NCBI GenBank assembly: GCA_023653785.1
Contig: JAMKCH010005444.1
Coordinates: 1 to 64,000 of the forward strand
Reading direction: 5' to 3'
Source of the DNA: Ophioderma brevispina
Taxonomy: Eukaryota > Echinodermata > Ophiuroidea > Amphilepidida > Ophiodermatidae
DNA: 64,000 nucleotides
Shown here in pieces: positions 23,441 through 35,530 of this stretch. A program made the translations under genes and the position numbers. Below the pieces are notes generated by a model. That model ran no database searches, had not been told where the DNA came from, and saw only the letters and a program-made list of their open reading frames with translations. How positions within the stretch are numbered: position 1 is the stretch's first letter; each line of letters starts with the position of its first letter.

Positions 23441-26400
23441 GGGGTTTGGGTCAATTAAGATGCAAACTTCATAGAACCATCCCTCTTCAAAAGCTTACAC
23501 GTTGTAACGCCAACTTAAACATTTAGGGTTCTGTAGTTTGTTGATGAATAATTTTGGTGCTTATCTTTGAATTATCTAATAATACAAAAACTTAATTAAA
23601 AACCATATTTGTAATTTTTTCATAATTGGCGATAACCCAAGGAGTCATGTTTTTCATGACCCCATGATACAGCTTAGTTTTATGACCCCTAACGTACACA
23701 TACACTTAAATTGGTAAAAGTGGATTCGAAACACTTTGATATGAGAATGCACTCTGATACTAATTTCAGTGTTTTTTTAAATATTGTGATTATTTTTTAA
23801 TATTTAAGCCTGGACATTTGTTGCTACAAGTTTATGACCTCCTATTTTGGTAGCAAAAAAATCATGACCTTAAAAAATTATGAACCAGCTTCGAAGGAAG
23901 AAAATAATGTCAACCCCATAATTTTGTGATGTTATGTCACAAACTTACGTTGTACGGATTAATGGGGGGCTATACTGTTAATTTGTCAAAATACTAAGTG
24001 TACATCCCCAAGGGAACCCCTAGGAAATCCACGGGCCCCTGTTCTGACGGACCCCCAGATCGTTTGACCAAGAACACCATTGGCGATGGCCAAATTTGAC
24101 TAAAAAGAGGGCAACGCGCAAGAACGTGGCTATATAAATAGTGTACAAGGAAATTAGATATGACTAGCGTGAGTAGGCATAAAGGAAAAGAAAAAAGAGC
24201 TGGCTTAAATTTGCTTTGCCTGGTACGTCAGAATTATACTAAAAGTTAGAAGAACTGGTGTCGTGATTGATTAGTAAATGAAAATTCCACGACACTAGGA
24301 CCTATAGTAAAGCGGAATCATTTGGAAAATCAAATTCCAATACATTATACACAGGACAATTCTGATAAAGATTTTCATAAGGCGAGATATGAACGGCATA
24401 ATTGATTTAAGATCTCTCTAATGATCATCTGAATAACATTTAAAGCACTTATTAGTATATTCGACACTAATTAAAGTAGAATAATAAATTTCGTGGCTCC
24501 CAGTATAATTGTTGACTGATAAAAACGACCCAGTGACCCATTTGTTCATTGTGTGAGTTCCAATTAAACAATTATTCCAATCAAATAATTAAGCATGACA
24601 TCGCGTCTAAAAGGAAAGGACACTGTTCAAGCTTATTCACATTCTATTAAAAATCAATGCCAAAAAACTGTCGTACGCTACGTTGCAATCAAAGGTTATA
24701 TAGCCATCACTCATACAAATTTAAATCAAAACTGAATTAAGAGAATGACATAAGCTATAGCATGTATCCGTGTTAACTGACAAATTGGAGTGTACCCTTG
24801 AATTTGGCTATTTTTCGATCAAATTAATTTTGGTGGCAATCATGAAATTTGTACTATATTCACCAATACGAACAGCCCGTTTAACATGTTCAGTTAATAT
24901 GATGTTTCAATTTCAACAAATTTCGAATAAAACTTACAAGAGTGGCCAACCAACAAATGTGAGACAGCATCTAAAGAGCACAAAATCACGTTTGTACCGC
25001 TCGACAAAACGAATTAAAAATGGCGAGAAACTTGACACACGCGCTATTGAAGTGAAACTTCAAGATCAAAACATATCCTTAAATCGGGCCATCCCCCTTT
25101 AAGAAAAGCGGGTTTCTCGCTTCTATGATGATATTGCATTGTAAGGTGATATTGAAATGAACTTGCGAATAGTAATTCATGGACTAATATGATGTTCCAA
25201 TCACAATAGTAATAATACTTATGTACTATAGGCATATTCCTCCAAGACTATACAATAATGACGAATCAAGACAAATGTATATCTACCATAGGTCACCATG
25301 CATGAGAGTTCATTTTGTAGTTACTTGTTGTAACTTTCAACACGTGATCTGATAGTGAATTAAGTGTGACGAAGTACTGCATTTCAGTACTTGATTAAGA
25401 TGCACAGAAATGCCTTATTTTACACAAATGAGAAGGTATTAAATGAAGCAATGTACCTTACCTGAAGTGGTTAGGTAGTTTTGCTATACACCTGGAACTG
25501 GGATAATGTATTCTTTCTCCACCTCCTTCCAATGTCCCTGTTAGAGTTTAGCTGTTTTCTAATGACAGGCAGCTTTGTTTTCCACGTGCTTTATTGGTAA
25601 ATCAGTCGCCAATGTGTATCAAGATCTTCCCTCGTGTAGGTAGATCCTCCGGGTGTTAGCCAATCCACCACGAAATATGTACACGACATGTAGCTAACGC
25701 TTCTTTACCTGCCACCTATTCATCCAACTTAAAAGTATCAAATAACGAAGGCAATTCAAGCACTCAGTTAATGCACGTCCTGGAAGAATTGAATGAAATT
25801 GACGTTACAGAAGCACCAATTTAGCAGGCCCAGATGTAACGAGCAAAATAAACGAGTCAATGTGTATTTATTTACACTCGGGGAAGCTGGGCATATAGAA
25901 ATACCATTTCGTCAAGCACCATCAGCGAGCAATGTAGGACGTACACAACACAATACTTGCAATTATTTCGCTCAAGGGTCAGGTTTTTAATATCCTTGGT
26001 GATTGCGTGAATTCATGTGCACCAAATGATGAGTGAAATGCAGTGAGCTAGCTAAGCATTAATACCCATTCTGTTCATTTGGCATTGGGGGTTCATTTTT
26101 GGTTCATGCGTGTTTTCTTAATAGATCGTTGCGTAAAATTTTGCAACATTAGAATATCTATTTCGTTTTAAATATTTAAGAAGTCTAATGATTTTAATTT
26201 TCAAATGTGTACTCTAGATGGAAGTACATTTATCCAACTTTTCACGTGTGAGATTATTGAAGGAAGTAGATTGTGTGTAATGAATAAATATATACTAGGA
26301 AATTATCAATAATCTTGGACTGACATTGCATTACTTAAATGTCCATAACATGTTTTAAGGAAAACAGATTGACTTCTCCTGTTGAAGAGAAGATGCCCGA

Positions 26401-26957
26401 ATCCTGCAGCCGCAAATAACTCACTGTATACAACTGCTTTAAGCTCAGGTCTGGCGATGGTAATCATTTACGACTCAACCAATTTAAGATTACATTTCAA
26501 CCCGTGACAGATCTTAGCCCTCAGCCAGATTACCATACAGAGGCCAGGGAGTATCATAATAACCTTTATTGCATCCCTGACCACTGTCAATTTATTTCTA
26601 GAATTATCCACGAAGGAATTAAAGTTCATAGTAGCACAGGTGTCCAAGAGATTCAGAGAATTTAAGATCAAACGTAACGAAAAACCCCTTAAAATCGCTT
26701 TCATTTATATATCAATGTGAAATTATTATAATAATCTTATCATGAGCTGTGCAAAGACGGAAATTTTCTAAAATTAATTTTTGTAGAAATCTATCAACAC
26801 ACGAGGCAACTTTTGGTGGAGCGACGCGGTCATATGCTACGATTGTCATTAGACGCACAGTCAAATTACGAAAGGTTGTGTTAAGTATAAATATCATGAT
26901 AAACCAAAGACAGATGACGCCATGTCATAAAGTTTGTTTTTAGTATTAAAATGTATC
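23441..26957. other. A+T-rich stretch, no supported feature
   Basis: No copies of other window repeats were noticed. A 110-codon plus frame at 24770-25102 has a basic C-terminal half but no known motif and no ATG start. It is recorded only as a curiosity. Confidence 0.3.
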
Positions 26958-27130
26958 CAGGGTGTCCAAAATGGTGCAATGATATCTACATCTTGTCATA
27001 AATGAAGTGGCTTTTGAATACCATTTACTGCATCCGATTTGGTTGTTGCAATCCAGAGATATGTCTAATATTCTAAGAGAGGATGAGATACCAATTGTGC
27101 CACTTTTCACAGAATCGGATAACTTAACAT
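26958..27130 (+). repeat. left terminal inverted repeat of the 1.57-kb element
   Basis: Pairs with 28330-28522; about 175 bp with scattered mismatches. The right arm has an extra GCAAAAGCGCCCTCGTTGG-type insertion near its outer end. Confidence 0.85.
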
Positions 27131-27368
27131 AATCGAATCATGCATGTTGATAGGACACGTTATTGTTTCGAAAGAAAGTTCATCCATCATATAATTATAA
27201 TGCTTTATCTTTTTTTTGTAATTACTTCATATCAGTGTTTCTCAGTAAAATTTATGACTTCATAAATAAGTAAAGAACATAAAATTGAGCAGACTCAGCA
27301 AAAAACGTTATCAATCAATAATTATTGCACATCTTGAATACCTTTCTTTCATTTGGGTGTATACATTC

Positions 27369-27487
27369 CTAAGACCTAAGACCTAAGATCTAAGACCTAA
27401 GATCTAAGACCTAAGATCTAAGATCCAAAACCTAAGATCTAAGACTTAAGATCTGAGACCTAAGATCTAAGACCCAAGATCTAAGAC
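27369..27487. repeat. heptanucleotide satellite (CTAAGAY)n, 17 units
   Basis: Seventeen consecutive 7-mers, mostly CTAAGAC and CTAAGAT in rough alternation, so a 14-bp dimer with an embedded AGATCT palindrome. Read on the minus strand it is (TTAGGTC/TTAGATC)n, which only loosely recalls telomeric TTAGGG. Confidence 0.95.
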
Positions 27488-27586
27488 CCTAAAGGTAAGG
27501 CCTAAAAACCTAGATGCTAAAACTTAATTAAAATATATTTTAAGCAAATTGAGAAATGACTTGATTATTAAATTCTGAAGTGGTGT

Positions 27587-27984
27587 AACTACAAAAACTA
27601 AGACCCTGTCTCAACGCCTAAAAAGTTAGGGTCTTAGTTTTGTAGTTGAGTAAAGGTCCAACTACAAAACTAAGACCCTGTATAGAATTTCACTAATATA
27701 CATTTTGGTACCAAAAAGTTAGGGTCTTAGTTTTGTAGTTGGGTAAGGGTCCAACTACAAAAGTAAGACCCTGTATCAAATTCCACTAAAATTCCTGTCT
27801 GAAATTCCACTAATATACATTTTGGCGCCAATACAATTAGGGTCTTAGTTTTGTAGTTGAGTAAGGGCCCAACTACAAAATTAAGACCCTGTCTGAAATT
27901 CCACTATTATATATTTTGGCACCAAAAAAGTTAGGGTCTTAGTTTTATAGCTGGACCCTTTACCAACTACAAAACTAAGACCCC
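27587..27984. repeat. alternating palindrome array: five forward and four inverse arms
   Basis: Arm A, CAACTACAAAACTAAGACCC, occurs at 27587, 27659, 27752, 27870 and 27964. Its reverse complement, arm B, occurs at 27626, 27719, 27837 and 27931. The order is strictly A-B-A-B-A-B-A-B-A. B-to-A spacers are about 10 nt (AGTAAAGGTC type). A-to-B spacers are 17-63 nt and three of them contain the short palindrome TTTTGGYRCCAA. There is no coding content. Transcripts of either strand would form a row of stable hairpins. Confidence 0.95.
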
Positions 27985-28329
27985 AAACTCTTTTGGCATC
28001 CAAATATTAATAATAATAATAAATTAAATTTATAAAGCGCAAACACAACAAGAGAGCGCTATAGAAGAATCCAAGAGTAAGAATAGGATGAAAAACCTGC
28101 ACGACTACAACAACAAGGTGTGCGACGCAAGTGGGCAAATTGTTCTGATTTAAAAATCAATCACCCTGGAGATGACATCTCATTAATTATTCTCACACAT
28201 TTCATCAGCAGTTTAGTTAATTATGTTGAATTACTTAATAGGTTTCTTTGCATTATTGTGTAATGTTTGAGTGCTTCTAAATCAATAATCCCCGTCAACA
28301 TATCAATATGATGATCTTACTTCTGTGAA

Positions 28330-28522
28330 GTGGCACAATTGGTATCCCACCCTCTCTTTGATTATTCGCCATATCTCTAGATTGCAAACAACCAAATCAG
28401 ATGCTGTAAACGGTATTCAAAAGCCATCTCACTTGTGATATGATGTAAATATACGTCACTATCTAATTTTTTCACCTCCAACGAGGGCGCTTTTGCCTTG
28501 CCCCATTTTTGTGGACACCCTG
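28330..28522 (-). repeat. right terminal inverted repeat of the 1.57-kb element
   Basis: Inverse of 26958-27130; ends GGACACCCTG then TA. Confidence 0.85.
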
Positions 28523-28689
28523 TACATACCTCAGAATTGGGTTATCAACAGAAGAATCAAAAGGTACAGAGTTTTAGAAAACAATACACAAAGGCGTTTA
28601 ATATCGATCTGCAGAAGGTCATTACACTTACGATTTCGTGGCACGTTAACAAAGAGCGAATGTTGCTGATATTAACGGGTTTCTTGTTT
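28523..28689. other. spacer, nothing recognised
   Basis: Short unassigned stretch between the TIR element and the next repeat copy. Confidence 0.4.
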
Positions 28690-28870
28690 TGCAAATATTT
28701 TAAAGGGACACAATAGCATAGAAAAAGTATTCAGACATAATGGAATGGACCCTGAAATCACTTCCACAAATTTGAAAACAATTTGGATGCACATTTTATA
28801 AAAACCGCAAAAACAGCATGAGTTACAGGCAATATCTGCCACTGAAAATCAAGGTGTTAGACATCCTTGC
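28690..28870 (+). repeat. interspersed repeat, copy 1 (second copy at 62.17-62.35 kb)
   Basis: Shares with 62165-62345 the blocks CGACACAATRGCATG-like, ATTCAGACATAATG, AATCACTTCCACAAATTTG, AAAACAATTTGGATG, CTGCCAC-GAAAAT-AAGGTGTT and GACATCC. No coding signal. Confidence 0.85.
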
Positions 28871-29034
28871 CAGAATTTACTACGTTTCTAACATATTTTT
28901 TTGCACAAACGCATTCAGACATTGTACTTGAAGCTTGTAGTAAGATATTGATTTGACAAGTTAAAGGTGGATTAGCCGGGATTAGCACATATACAATTGA
29001 ATATGGAGCGACTAATCTATGAAACAATGTGGCG
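28871..29034. other. spacer before the plus-strand non-LTR element
   Basis: No feature recognised. Confidence 0.35.
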
Positions 29035-30330
29035 CCATCTTGATGCGCATTCATTGATATCAAACAGACAGTAGGTCTGGCCATTCTACATCTGATGCCC
29101 TGACCTATGTTTCCCAATGCATCACGAATTCCTTCAATTACAGAGAGGAAACTAGAATTGTATGTCTTGATATCAGCAAAAGCATTTGACAGAGTGTGGT
29201 ATCCTGGTCTACTGGCCAAGTATTAGGATTCTCAGATAAGTTACTCAAGTGGCTGAAGGACTACCTGAGTGACCGCTCCATCAGAGTCATCATTAACGGG
29301 AGGGTATCAAGCAAGAGGTCGATCAATGCAGGTGGTACCACAAGGCTCAATCCTCGGCACTCTTCTTTTTATTATATTCACGACGGACATCACAAGAAGA
29401 TCCTGAATCCATCCATTCTCTATGTAGACGAATCTCGGTACACTAATGACCTTCATAAAGTCCTCAAAAGAGGGGACCGAATTCCAGCTGCTGCCTCTCT
29501 AACAAAGACTTGCAGGAAATCGAGTCTTGGCCAACTTCTGTTTGTTGCGGGGCTGCCAAGTGTAACAACTGTTACCACTATCAAACAAGGAAGATGCTGC
29601 AACAGACCATCCAAGTCTCTACTTATTTGGAAAAACTCTAGAAGAGGTTCTGCAATGGTCGATCTACTTGGCATTACCCCAGTGAATGGAGCTGTCCTGG
29701 CTCCTGTGATACCCCAATGGACTAAATGCCAGTCAGCGACTAAGATTGCTACGTCGAGCTGCACCCTATCTTGGGACAATGAAAGGGCTTTATATATAAT
29801 TCATGGTTCGATCCAACATGGAATATGCAAGCTCGCCATGTGTGGTGCAACCCCAACTTCACCATCACAATAATAGATGCATTCCAGAGACGTGCCATTT
29901 CCATCATTGTTATCCTCTAGACGTGAACTCGCCCACTCATAACACCCGAACCATCGGTCATCGCAGGGCAGTTGGAATTGTCACTCTTTTCCATCGCATG
30001 TTTTATAGGATAAGCACCAGATCTCCTAGCCAGCTCTACCTGAGCCTGCTTTCAGTTGATCTCGCCTTAGGCGCTCAATCAGGTCTCATGACCTTGCTGT
30101 GAATGAAAGTCCCAAGTGCCAAACTGGCCTCCCACAGAAGATCATTTCTTCCCTTCCTGTAGGCTTATGGACATGCCCTTCTGATCAGGTAAGCATCGAA
30201 ACAGGACTTGCAGAGTTTCAAAAGGGCGGTTAATCGCTTACTCTTGGCGCAATCCGTCAGCGTTACTAATTAGATAACAAGGCTGTTAATGCCTAGATTA
30301 GCCTGACCTAAAATAAATAAATAAAAAATA
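29035..30330 (+). mobile_element. 5'-truncated non-LTR retrotransposon, RT to 3' tail
   Basis: Plus strand. Motif 3/A-box region: RIVCLDISKA then FDRVWYPGLLAK (29150-29220), with the catalytic Asp in VCLD. Next are LGFSDKLLKWLKDYLSDRSI and RVIINGRVSSKRSINAG (29225-29335). The 'VPQGSILG' box is frameshifted at about 29333-29360. The catalytic box reads ILYVDE..Y instead of YVDD (29417-29440). Thumb and C-terminal blocks follow: LRLLRRAAPYLGT near 29740-29775, MEYAS..VVQP at about 29820-29850, RRAVGIVTLFHRMFY at 29966-30010. The end is TAAATAAATAAATAAAA (about 30310-30330), a typical A-rich tail. Frameshifts make it inactive. Confidence 0.85.
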
Positions 30331-32259
30331 TCAATGGTCTATGAGCTGAGGATTTCATGCTTTTCAAGTTTGATAAAATTGCTAGAAGTAATTGTCAGCG
30401 TCTTGGCTGTCGGGGACAGAGAAGTGAAGATTACAAGGAAATAAAATTAGTTTATTAGCAACACCTGATGAACTATTTATTAACACAATCAGCTATTCAC
30501 TGGGTGATTCATATTACAACGTGTTTGCTACTCCCTAGCGAAATGGACCGATTCCGAAAACTATTTCCCTACGAGCTCGTCCCCAGAATCAGAGTGAGGC
30601 CGAGGGGCTAATAAAATAAATGCTTACAGGTTTTTATCGCGCCGGAAAAATAGGGTGATCACCACTATTATCCCATTGGTTACTGGGCTAGGGCTGTCGT
30701 CCCACCCTGCGGGAATTAGGGTGTATATTTCCCTCTAACCGTGCTATTTGTGGAAATGATTTCATTCATTTTCTGAATATATGTCTGAATAATGTTTCAT
30801 GCCATGGGACGGCCGGTGGTGGTGGTGGGGTTAACCCATTCGAGGGGCTTATAGGGATCTGAATGCTGGAGGGAGACAAAACTGGACTTAAAATATCATC
30901 TTTTCATAAAAGCTGTCTAGAAAAATCTGCCAGAACATTTGACCGGACAACCATGACAAATAATGACCTTTACAAGACAAACAAAGGAGCCGTGACATTG
31001 CCATAGAACTCCAACCAACACAGGATGAAATGATTGGGCAATCTTTCGGATGCACAAAATATTAGAACCAAAGTAGCTCTTAAAGGGACACTCCAGGACC
31101 GGGGAACAAAGAAACAGAAGAGCTCAATTGAACAAATGGAGGAGAAACTGTCTGCTGGAAAAGAACACCTACATGGAGAAAAAGAGAAAGAAAACATGGC
31201 CAAAGACAGAATGGAAAGAAAGAACCTTGCTGCAGCCTTATGTCCCAGTGGGGAGGAAGAGGATTCGTAAGTCGTCCTTGTGTTTCCTTGTGTTTAAAGC
31301 GGCAATGGCACATTTTCACAAACTATGAAATTACTTTCAATTTGCTATCAGATGAGAGTCAGGCCATTGGAAGAACTGAGATATATTTTACACATAAAAC
31401 AAACATACCCAAAACGATAGGGACTGATTTGAGGATAAAGACATCCAGGAATTTGTGGGGATCAAACTTTTAAGTTGTCCATACCTTTAATCAACAAATG
31501 TGTATATTACATGAATATTTTTTGACTCGTACTCACTGATAAACCACAAAAGTTTATCGACCGATCAAACAGTGTGCCATTAGAGTGGGAAACATGCATA
31601 CGGCGTGCATGTCCTTGTGTAAACGCATTTCGGCGTCTGTGAATTTAACGTCGCCGGCGGACGTTAAATTATAAATCGTTCGTTTAACCACACACAAAAA
31701 CAAAAAACAAAAAAGGAAGCTGATAAAAACTTGGTGCTAATCATTTCGGGTGGAGGCTTTTGTATATAAAGTTTAAACCATGCAAAATATCGAATTTTGA
31801 AAACTTCTTGAGGGCGACCTATTCTTAAAATGTGCAGTGTCTCTGAAAGGGTATTTTGGTTTGACCAACGGTCACTGGATACCGTAAACAGCTCTTAATT
31901 TTTGTTTTTAATAGATTATTTTGTAATATTGATATTTGTTACGGCATCACGAGGATGACAGTCAGAAATACCCTTTATAACACCAAACACAAACTGCGAA
32001 TGTGCATTATAATAAAGATTATACTTTTTTATTGCTTGGTTGATTTTAAAAAAAAAACCCAATTGGTTAAAAGAATTTAGAATGTCCAAAACAATAACAA
32101 TGGAGAAATAATCCACACACACAACATGCTTTATGAATCTAATTTATATTTTTTAAAATGTCCCTCTGAAGTGGCGATTAGGTCCAAATTAACGAAGCAT
32201 TGCAATCAAGGATAGATGTCCCCGGGAAGGTTTCCAAAAGGTGTCTTGCACATATTCCC
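30331..32259. other. unassigned stretch with one charged exon-like frame
   Basis: 31034-31270 (plus) is open for 78 codons and encodes a Lys/Glu-rich, possibly helical run (KQKSSIEQMEEKLSAG, GEKEKENMAKDRMERKN). It ends at a GTAAGT site (31267). A purine-rich stretch could give this by chance; no upstream acceptor is convincing. A (GGT)n run lies at about 30813-30828. The rest is unrecognised. Confidence 0.3.
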
Positions 32260-32600
32260 GGGGGCGGGTTTCTCAAGTTCGGTTTAGGTCGGGAAGTGCC
32301 TCCGCGACTCTGAAAGTAGGACCCATAGCTTTACTCATTTTTTGCAATAAAAGGGACCCAGCATAGTATACCAGAGATGCAAATTTTGGGCCAAACTTAA
32401 CCCAAATTTGCCATTTCACTGCAAAATGTTGACATTTTAGCAATTTGGACAATTTTTGCTTACAGATAGGAAATTGATAATTTGCCAACAAGTTTCTAGA
32501 AAAACGACCCATGCTATACCAAAAAATGGCCTGAAAAAAGGGGTCATTGATATACCAGCAGGCTGAAAAAATGGGACCGATGTCTGTGGCACGTCCCTAT
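32260..32600 (-). repeat. interspersed repeat, copy 2 of the family at 9.56-9.93 kb
   Basis: Inverse orientation; blocks listed at 9560-9930. Confidence 0.7.
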
Positions 32601-32927
32601 ATGGAATTTGTGTTGATACCCCCACCCCCCCCCCGCACATATTAGTGTTCCAGTATAACACATCCGGGGAATCTTCTTCAGTATTTAAATTGGCTTTTCG
32701 GCGCAGTCCTGCAGATGACTTTGTGCAGCAGTTCAAGACGATGGGGAACTATAGGGCCTCGATCATTACAAAAGCTTCATGACTCTAGTGGGAGTAATAA
32801 TTTCTTGCCAAGTTACGCCCGCTTCCCCGCCACAACGGTGCACCACTGGGGTGCACGTAGACGCAGCTCACGCAACAAGCCAACGCGCGCGTACGCCATG
32901 GCAAAGAAAATTATTACTCAAACTATA
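32601..32927. other. spacer, nothing recognised
   Basis: A C-run sits at about 32620-32635; otherwise no feature. Confidence 0.35.
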
Positions 32928-33692
32928 CTCTGTATTCTAGATTGGTTTAATGTGACACAACAAATTGTCAAATTTGGACACGGAAAATTGAGTCGCCGGA
33001 AACCACCAAATTATTGGTCAAAACGACACGGAAAAATGTGTGCAAATGAAATGACACAGAAAGTTTTCGAAATCACTCAAATCCGAAACAAAATAAAAAA
33101 TTTGTGTTAAAAAAGAATCGGAAATAAACAACCATCAGTATTCAAACTGTCTTAATTTCCGTGTCAATATTGATAGATTTTATGTTCAAATATTTTAACA
33201 CATTTGGGAGGTTCAAAATAAATCGTGAAATTAGCACCAAAAAGAAAATATACCACAATGCAAATTTGGGAAGTGGGTATCATTTTTATTCATGACCTTG
33301 TGAATGCAAAACAGTGAATGGAAGACACCGTATAGGTATGGCCTAAAAACATGAGAATGCGCATGCTTTGCACTAAACAAGTGCCATACGTTTTTCCTGT
33401 CAAACATATATGATACGTGGTGTTCGCGATCTTTAGATCACATGACAGTAAAACAATTATACAGTCGTGTGGCCAATCACGATCGCAAGATTTGCGATAA
33501 ACAGTGGAAAACCAATCACATCGCTTGCGGTTGATTGTTAGGAAAGGTTGTTAAAGATTCTGATTATTTCCGATTCGGAAAAGAAAAGTTTCAACACTGT
33601 CCACCTTATAACAAGACAATAACTTTGGTCACTCTGACACAAACAAGTGTCAAAATTAAACGACACGGGAAATTTGACAAATATCAAAAGAG
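32928..33692. mobile_element. 0.7-kb non-autonomous element rich in TTGACAC/GTGTCA motifs, copy 1
   Basis: Collinear with 35947-36647 over its full length. Blocks: TATTCTAGATTGG at the start, GGTCAAAACGACACGGAAAA, ATGCAAATTTGGGAAGTG, AAACAGTGAATGGAA, GATCACATGA, AATCACGATCGCAAGATTTG, GATTCGGAAAAG and ACAAACAAGTGTCAAAATTA. Ends CTCTGTATTCTAG and ATCAAAAGAG. Possible 8-bp flanks AAACTATA / TTCCTATA match at only 5 of 8. No transposase. Confidence 0.85.
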
Positions 33693-35058
33693 TTCCTATA
33701 AACAGTCGAGTCCGGTTGTAACAATTTCCACTATTCCGTATGCCGCACCAACAAATCTACTTGGAGGACCATAAATTAGAATCCAAACACTGAAGCTCTT
33801 TCAGCTTCTCCAGACGACAGCAGACTAAATAAGCTCACGTGCTATCAAAGCATAGTGAATCCTGAACAGGCTTAGATCTAAAGAACTTAAGCTTGGTTAA
33901 AGGACCTGACGGATAAGTAGAGAGAAGCATCCTCAATAGGGGCAATAGTCTGATGAATACTTTGCGATATTGCGTGTGTAAAAAAGATCGGTTTTCATGA
34001 AGTATTCGTGCTTTTCCTCTAAAATTGCCATAAACAAGCTAAAAAACATCCCTGAAAAACTCCAAATGGGAAGGGGGTTTGAGTTCTAAGTAGCAAACCC
34101 ACAATTAATTATTTCATTACTACTCAAAATTCACTCGGGATTTATATCATGAGATATACAAACAGGTCTTTAATTGATGATCAGAGTTACTTTATTAGAA
34201 GTGGTCATTTGGCTATAGTTCATAGCTCAGGGAAAATCTGTTAACTGTACTAATCTTGTGCAAAGTTTTGTTCATGAATAACAAACAGGTGAGTTTCTGA
34301 AATATTAAGGCTTTGTTCTTAGATAAGCACAAAGCTATTGTGCTTTGGAACATCTGATGTTTCGCTCTTCTTTTCTATTTAAGGCACCCTCGATGGAAAA
34401 TGTTTAAAAGAACCCTTGCCCCCCAAGAACGGGAAGCCACTTGCAGGGTAGATAGATATTATCAATACACATCAAACATACTAAGGCTCTTCCCCCGTTC
34501 ATTGGGTGGGGGGGGGGAGGGAGGAGGTTATAAGAATTCGATTTCCCATGATAGCCTACACTTAGAATTCCTCTTAAAGTGCCATTTCTCATATGAACAT
34601 TTCGTGTTTTTAAAGTCGGATCAGAAAACGGCACATTTAACGTTATAGATTTCTGAAAAAGGGGGACCAAATAATGCAATGTTCAAAACGAGGGCGCTCT
34701 CTATGCTTATCCTGCCAGGTCCTTTGAGATCCCCAGATCCCTATGGTGTAGTTTATGCAGGGCATTCCCGTCCTTATCCTTTGGGTGAAATTGGAAGTCG
34801 TTCTGACTGTCAGCCGCATGGACCTCAGGTACTCGAATTTAATTAATTCTATCGAGTGATACTTACGGTAGATACCGTGAAAGAGTGAAATTTGCTCTTT
34901 TTAGAGAGACCCAAACTCACCCTATTACAAACGAGTATTTGTTTGGGTATGCATTTGACTAAAATGGTCTTTTATTCAATATTCACTACTATATAAATTT
35001 TGTTTTACTATTATAATAACATAAAAATAAAAGGAAATCACTTACTGAACTTTTCATA
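33693..35058. other. unassigned spacer
   Basis: A G-rich patch at 34506-34530 lies in a tract similar in style to other homopolymer-bearing repeats. No gene or defined element seen. Confidence 0.35.
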
Positions 35059-35530
35059 CCGGGTGACCCAATAAAAGCTTTACCTAAAAAGAAAGTGATA
35101 TTTTCCAATTTCTGTAATTTGATACCGGGTGTCTAAAAAAAAAAAGAACCATCAAAGCGCCCTCTATTTCACGAAGAGAAAAAAGTAAACCATACATATT
35201 ATTACACATCTGAAAAGTGCATTTCGTCAGGTTCCTGACACCGAAAAAAATCTTTCCAATAGGATGCATATTGACTGAGATATGGCTGATTGAAAATGTA
35301 TACCCCTTTTTCATTTTATCCACGGATCCACTGTTTCAGTAGTCTTTAGACAATACACATTCTCCAAGCTCATTCTTTTGTTTATGGTTTCTTTTGTTTT
35401 TGCGACAAAGGTCAGTTCTGATATTGAAAAGTTGAGTTTCAATTGTTAGAAATTCCAAGATCTTGCCTCATTCTTATTTACTGCACTGCTCTGCCCCCCC
35501 CCCACACCCAAACACTTGTTGAAGTTGGCT

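Larger units (their letters stand above)
26958..28522. mobile_element. non-autonomous TIR element of about 1.57 kb carrying satellite arrays
   Basis: It begins CAGGGTGTCC and ends with the inverse GGACACCCTG followed by TA. Similarity between the two ends continues inward for 170-190 bp (TGGCTTTTGAATACC, GATTTGGTTGTT, CAAT-YAGAGATATG, GATACCAATTGTGCCACTT). The CAGGGTGTCC end with adjacent TA resembles Tc1/mariner-superfamily elements. No transposase is encoded. The centre holds a heptanucleotide satellite, an alternating palindrome array, an AAT run and a SINE-like 'TTTATAAAGCGC' patch. The left flank is TATC rather than clean TA, so the target duplication is not certain. Confidence 0.8.

Noticed and set aside
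27369..27487. Interstitial telomere
   Set aside because: The unit is 7 bp (TTAGGTC/TTAGATC), not the metazoan TTAGGG hexamer.
27587..27984. CRISPR-like regular spacing of repeats
   Set aside because: Repeats alternate in orientation, spacers are not unique, and the sequence is clearly eukaryotic with no cas genes.
31034..31270. Coiled-coil protein exon
   Set aside because: The purine-rich stretch can give Lys/Glu codons by chance. There is a stop just upstream and no convincing acceptor, although a GTAAGT follows.
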